NCBI RefSeq assembly: GCF_014207985.1
Contig: NZ_JACHMI010000001.1
Coordinates: 8,601,001 to 8,665,000 of the forward strand
Source: Nonomuraea rubra
Lineage (GTDB): Bacteria > Actinomycetota > Actinomycetes > Streptosporangiales > Streptosporangiaceae
Length of the DNA stretch: 64,000 bases
Direction: 5' to 3'
Position 1 is the stretch's first letter, and each line of letters opens with the position of its first letter. Below, piece after piece: positions 61,057 through 64,000 of the stretch. The notes under the pieces are model-generated. The model had not been told where the DNA came from. It ran no database searches and saw nothing but the letters and a program-made list of their open reading frames with translations. The position numbers and the translations under genes are program-made.

Positions 61057-62087
61057 GTGCCGGCCCGCCTGGTCATGCGCAGGACCGCCACGAAGAACGG
61101 CGCGCCGACGAACATGGTCACGACGCCGATCGGCAGCTCGGCCGGCGCGATCACGGTGCGGGCCACGAGGTCGGCCAGCACCAGGAACGCCGCCCCGCCG
61201 ATGAGCGAGAGCGGCAGCACGATCCGGTACGAGCCGCCCGCGATCCGCCGTACGACGTGCGGCACCACGATCCCGACGAACCCGATCAGCCCGCTCACCG
61301 CCACGGCCGCCGCGGTGGCCAGGGACGCGGCGATCAGCACCATGAGGCGCACCCTGGCGGCCCGCAGGCCCAGGCTGGTGGCCTCCTCGTCGCCGACGGA
61401 CAGCACGTCCAGCATGCGCCCGTGCAGCAGGAGCAGCACGGCGGACACGGCGGCGTACGGCAGGACGAGCCAGAGCTGGTCCCACCCGCCGCCGACGTCG
61501 CCGAGGATCCACGAGTAGATGCGCTGCAGCTCCTCGACCTTGAACTGCTGCACGAACGTCTGGATCGCGGTCAGGAACGAGGTGACCGCCACCCCGGCCA
61601 GCACCAGCGTGGCGGTGCCGCCGGCCCGCCCGGCGGTGTTGCCCAGCGTGTACGCCAGGAACACCCCGCCCACGGCCCCCAGGAAGGCCGCCACCGGGAT
61701 GCTCCCGGCCACGGACGGCAGCAGCACGATCGCCGCGGTCGCCGCGAGCCCGGCGCCGGCGGCGGCCCCCAGCAGGTACGGGTCGGCGAGCGGGTTGCGG
61801 AACACGCCCTGGTACCCGGCGCCGGCCATCGCCAGCAGCCCGCCGACCACGGCGGCGACCAGCACCCGCGGCAGCCGCAGCTCGAACAGCAGCCCCTGCT
61901 CGACGGGCGCCAGCCCCGAGTCCACCTCGGTGAACGGCAGCCAGTCCACGACCTGCAGCACGACCTGCCACGGCGAGATGTCGGCGGCCCCGTCGAGCAG
62001 GGCCGCGATCATGGACACGGCCAGCACGCCCAGCGCGCACGCCACCCACAGGGGCCGGGCCCTGGACGGGCCCGCCTGTGTCACCAC
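61053..62087 (-). CDS. btuC: Corrinoid ABC transporter permease (BtuC-like, FecCD family)
   Basis: This 344-residue permease has about ten helices. FRNPLADPYLLGAAAGAGL (about 97-115) and LIGFVGIVVPHVVRRIAG near residue 275 are FecCD signatures. GTG 62087 lies one base after the binding-protein stop. It forms the membrane channel of the transporter. Iron-siderophore permeases share this fold, but the riboswitch and cbiZ favour corrinoids. Confidence 0.9.
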   Translation of the reverse strand: MVTQAGPSRARPLWVACALGVLAVSMIAALLDGAADISPWQVVLQVVDWLPFTEVDSGLAPVEQGLLFELRLPRVLVAAVVGGLLAMAGAGYQGVFRNPLADPYLLGAAAGAGLAATAAIVLLPSVAGSIPVAAFLGAVGGVFLAYTLGNTAGRAGGTATLVLAGVAVTSFLTAIQTFVQQFKVEELQRIYSWILGDVGGGWDQLWLVLPYAAVSAVLLLLHGRMLDVLSVGDEEATSLGLRAARVRLMVLIAASLATAAAVAVSGLIGFVGIVVPHVVRRIAGGSYRIVLPLSLIGGAAFLVLADLVARTVIAPAELPIGVVTMFVGAPFFVAVLRMTRRAGT

Positions 62088-62088
62088 G

Positions 62089-63039
62089 TCAGCTCGTGCC
62101 CGCCTTCGAGACCGCGGCGCCGATGGCCTCGGCCAGATCGACCACCCGCGGCCCCCACCGGGAGGCGATGTCGTCGTCGAGCTGGACCACCTGGTCGTTC
62201 TTGATCGCGGACAGGTTCTGCCATCCCGGCCGTTCGGCCAGGGTGTCCTTGCTCTGCCGGCAGCACTTGACGTCGGCCAGGAAGATCAGGTCGGGGTCGG
62301 CCTGGGCGACGAACTCGGCGGACAGCTTGGGGTAGCCGCCGGCCGCGTCGGGGGCCTTGTCGGCGATGTTGGTCAGGCCGAAGAGGCCGTAGATCTGGCC
62401 GAGGAAGGTCTTGGACGTGGCGGCGTACGGCGTGGTGTCGAGCTCGTGGTAGTACGTGAGCCGCTTGTCCTTGGGCGCCTTGGCGGCCAGCTCGTCGATG
62501 GCCGCCTTCATGCCGGCGACGACCTCGTCGGCCTTGGCCTGGTTGCCGGTGGCGGCGCCGAGCTCGGCGATCTCCTCGTACGCCTCGTCGAGCTTGGTGG
62601 CGGCCGGCTGGAGCAGGACGGGCACGTTCACCTTGCCCAGCTCGGCCACGACCTTGTCGAGGTCGTCGGAGACGATGACGAGGTCGGGCTTCTGGGCGAC
62701 GATGGCCTCGACGTTCGGCTTGAAGCCGGACAGGTCGGTCTTGGGGGCCTCGGGCGGGTAGTTGGACTGTTCGTCGACCGCGATGACCTGGGGGCCGGCG
62801 CCGATGGCGAACAGCGTCTCGGTGTGGGTGGCCGACAGCGAGACGATCCGCTCGGGCTTCTTGGTGATGGTGACCTTGCCGTTGCCCGCCTCGATGGTGA
62901 CGGGGAAGGCACCGGGGGACGAGGCGGGAGCCGTGGTGGTGGGGGCGGACGCTGTGGTGGTGGTGCCGCCCTGGCCGCATCCGGCCAGGAGGAGCGTTCC
63001 CAGCAGCGCGCCCGCGAAGGCCGTGCGTACGGGCCTCAC
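62089..63039 (-). CDS. btuF: Corrinoid-binding lipoprotein (BtuF-like)
   Basis: A 316-residue protein from GTG 63039 with an AAAGGA site. The lipobox LLLAGC puts the lipidated Cys at residue 21, followed by a Thr/Ala/Pro linker and a cluster A-2/BtuF-type binding domain (ERIVSLSATHTETLFAIGAG, KPDLVIVSDDLDK). It captures corrinoid outside the membrane and passes it to the permease. The gene is the first after the cobalamin riboswitch. Confidence 0.9.
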   Translation of the reverse strand: MRPVRTAFAGALLGTLLLAGCGQGGTTTTASAPTTTAPASSPGAFPVTIEAGNGKVTITKKPERIVSLSATHTETLFAIGAGPQVIAVDEQSNYPPEAPKTDLSGFKPNVEAIVAQKPDLVIVSDDLDKVVAELGKVNVPVLLQPAATKLDEAYEEIAELGAATGNQAKADEVVAGMKAAIDELAAKAPKDKRLTYYHELDTTPYAATSKTFLGQIYGLFGLTNIADKAPDAAGGYPKLSAEFVAQADPDLIFLADVKCCRQSKDTLAERPGWQNLSAIKNDQVVQLDDDIASRWGPRVVDLAEAIGAAVSKAGTS

Positions 63040-63104
63040 GAGAAGTCCTTTCACACTGTTCGGAACCGAGAGACCCGCGTAGAGCGACGGATCACCCTTT
63101 TCCA

Positions 63105-63225
63105 CGAGGGTTGATGACGTCAGCGCGGAGGCAGGCGACCTGGCTATGACAGTTGCGGGACAGCGCCGGACTCGCACCGGACTTCGCTGCGCTCTGCGCA
63201 TCGGACAAACGTTATCAATGCCCCA
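63105..63225 (-). promoter_or_regulatory. Cobalamin riboswitch
   Basis: On the minus strand GTCCGGTGCGAGTCCGG (63166-63182), then CCCGCAACTGT (63149-63159) and the B12 box AGCCAGGTCGCCTGCC (63130-63145) follow in the canonical order of the cobalamin aptamer. It lies between the dehydrogenase and BtuF genes. A hairpin with AGGGTGAT and its partner (63088-63112) follows and could act as expression platform. B12 binding should switch off the transporter operon. Confidence 0.92.
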
Positions 63226-63238
63226 GATGCCGCCCGCG

Positions 63239-64000
63239 TCAAGGGGCGAGTTGAGCCTGCGCCTCGGCGATGATCCGCTGCAGCCGCAGGCCGTGGGCGG
63301 CGTCGAGCGGATGCCCGCCGCCGGCGCGCACGGTCCTGGCGAACTCCTCGGCGACCGTCTCCAGCGGGTCGTCGTCGAAGTGGGGCAGGACGGCGCTGCC
63401 CGCGCGGCCGTACACGGCGAACGTGGGCGGGGGCGGGTCGCCGGCGGCGGTCATGCACAGGGACACCTCGCTGACGGCGCCGCCCTCGTGGTCGAGCAGC
63501 AGGCCCGTCCAGCCGAGCGGGTCGCCGTGCGCGCGTACGCCGGTGACGCGGCCCAGGGCGGCGTCCAGGAGGTCGATCACGTGCGGGCCGACGTCCAGGA
63601 GCGGGCCGTGCGCGTGCCGCCACGGGGTGGCGAAGGGGTGGTCGCCGAGGAGGAGGCCGGAGATGTTCGCGGCGTGGCCGCCGAGGGCGTCGATCTCGGC
63701 GCAGCGGGCGAGGAACGCGCGGGTCTGCGGGGCGTACCGGAGGGTGAGCACGAGCTGGGACGCCACGCCCGCCTCGGCGACGGCCGCCGCCACCCGCTCG
63801 GCGCTCTCCAGGGTGTCGGCCAGCGGCTTCTCCAGCAGCAGCGCCTTGCCCGCGCGGGCCGCCCGCACGGCGTACTCGGCCTGTACGGCGGGCGGCACGC
63901 AGAACGCCACGGCCTCGCAGTGCTCGAACAGCTCCTCGACCGTCGCGAAGACGGGCGCCCCCAGCTCGGCGGCGGCCTCCGGCCTGCGTGCCCACACCCC
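63239..64000 (-). CDS. Gfo/Idh/MocA-family dehydrogenase, N-terminus cut by window edge
   Basis: About 254 residues are visible; the start lies beyond base 64000, since the frame is open to the edge and the visible part begins mid-Rossmann fold (ARRPEAAAELGAPVF). The EKPLA motif about 55 residues into the visible part holds the catalytic Lys of the family, and HGPLLDVGPHVIDLLDAALG gives the usual His and Asp. Such enzymes oxidise sugars or related alcohols with NAD(P). It is transcribed toward the B12 riboswitch, but no link to B12 is evident. Confidence 0.88.
   Translation of the reverse strand, partial: GVWARRPEAAAELGAPVFATVEELFEHCEAVAFCVPPAVQAEYAVRAARAGKALLLEKPLADTLESAERVAAAVAEAGVASQLVLTLRYAPQTRAFLARCAEIDALGGHAANISGLLLGDHPFATPWRHAHGPLLDVGPHVIDLLDAALGRVTGVRAHGDPLGWTGLLLDHEGGAVSEVSLCMTAAGDPPPPTFAVYGRAGSAVLPHFDDDPLETVAEEFARTVRAGGGHPLDAAHGLRLQRIIAEAQAQLAP

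Overview
The window is very GC-rich, with GC-biased third codon positions, many GTG/TTG starts and ATGA/GTGA overlaps. It carries an F420 reductase, an AfsR/SARP-type regulator, a PknB-type kinase, a fused CopD-CtaG protein and DUF305/DUF3105 proteins. Together these point to a filamentous actinomycete chromosome; Streptosporangiaceae (Nonomuraea-like) is my inference and is not proven. Both window edges cut a gene. No rRNA, tRNA, CRISPR array, insertion sequence or prophage was seen. No stretch longer than 300 bases lacks a gene, and the longest gene-free gap (33349-33576) holds regulatory sites.

Layout. 1-2600: NTF2-like protein, an ECF sigma factor with a SnoaL-like tail, and a broken PP2C phosphatase. 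2.5-7 kb: two TetR regulators, each divergent from its probable target (a DUF885-like metallopeptidase; a DrrA/DrrB-type ABC exporter). 7-11 kb: a coupled three-gene envelope operon (beta-helix protein, His-bearing cupredoxin-like lipoprotein, polytopic membrane protein). 11-15 kb: TetR and two MFS transporters. 15-20 kb: panB, two PLP enzymes, a MocR regulator and a small hydrolase. 20-24 kb: ABC exporter with its own DesK/DesR-like two-component system. 24-29 kb: F420 reductase, secreted lipase, SIS-like protein, LysR, small conserved protein, methionine aminopeptidase, HATPase-only protein. 29-32 kb: copper module (CopC, CopD-CtaG). 32-36.5 kb: HTH-TPR regulator, a divergent 44-residue secreted peptide not found by standard ORF length cut-offs, and an AfsR-like regulator. 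36.4-42 kb: purine module (PucR, xanthine dehydrogenase molybdenum subunit, EF-hand protein, AzgA-like permease). 42-47 kb: excalibur membrane protein, alanine dehydrogenase, DUF3105, DUF305, FAD oxidoreductase. 47-51 kb: coupled operon of threonine aldolase, SDR and a DUF6421-type protein. 51-55 kb: response regulator, Ser/Thr kinase and a trypsin-like protein lacking its catalytic residues. 55-59.6 kb: hydantoinase A/B and a Uma2 protein. 59.6-64 kb: cobalamin riboswitch, BtuF-C-D transporter, CbiZ amidohydrolase, and a partial Gfo/Idh/MocA dehydrogenase.

How parts work together. The HTH-TPR regulator and the divergent pre-peptide have the architecture of RRNPP peptide quorum sensing (NprR/PlcR/Rgg type), which is the most interesting candidate system here. 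The B12 riboswitch, transporter and CbiZ form a corrinoid uptake and remodelling unit. Several regulators have recognisable palindromes in front of their probable targets. A recurring oddity is short tandem repeats, mostly in frame, inside otherwise conserved genes (sigma factor, PP2C remnant, lipoprotein signal peptide, beta-helix protein, histidine kinase) and also in gene-free gaps, which suggests frequent slippage or duplication in this genome.
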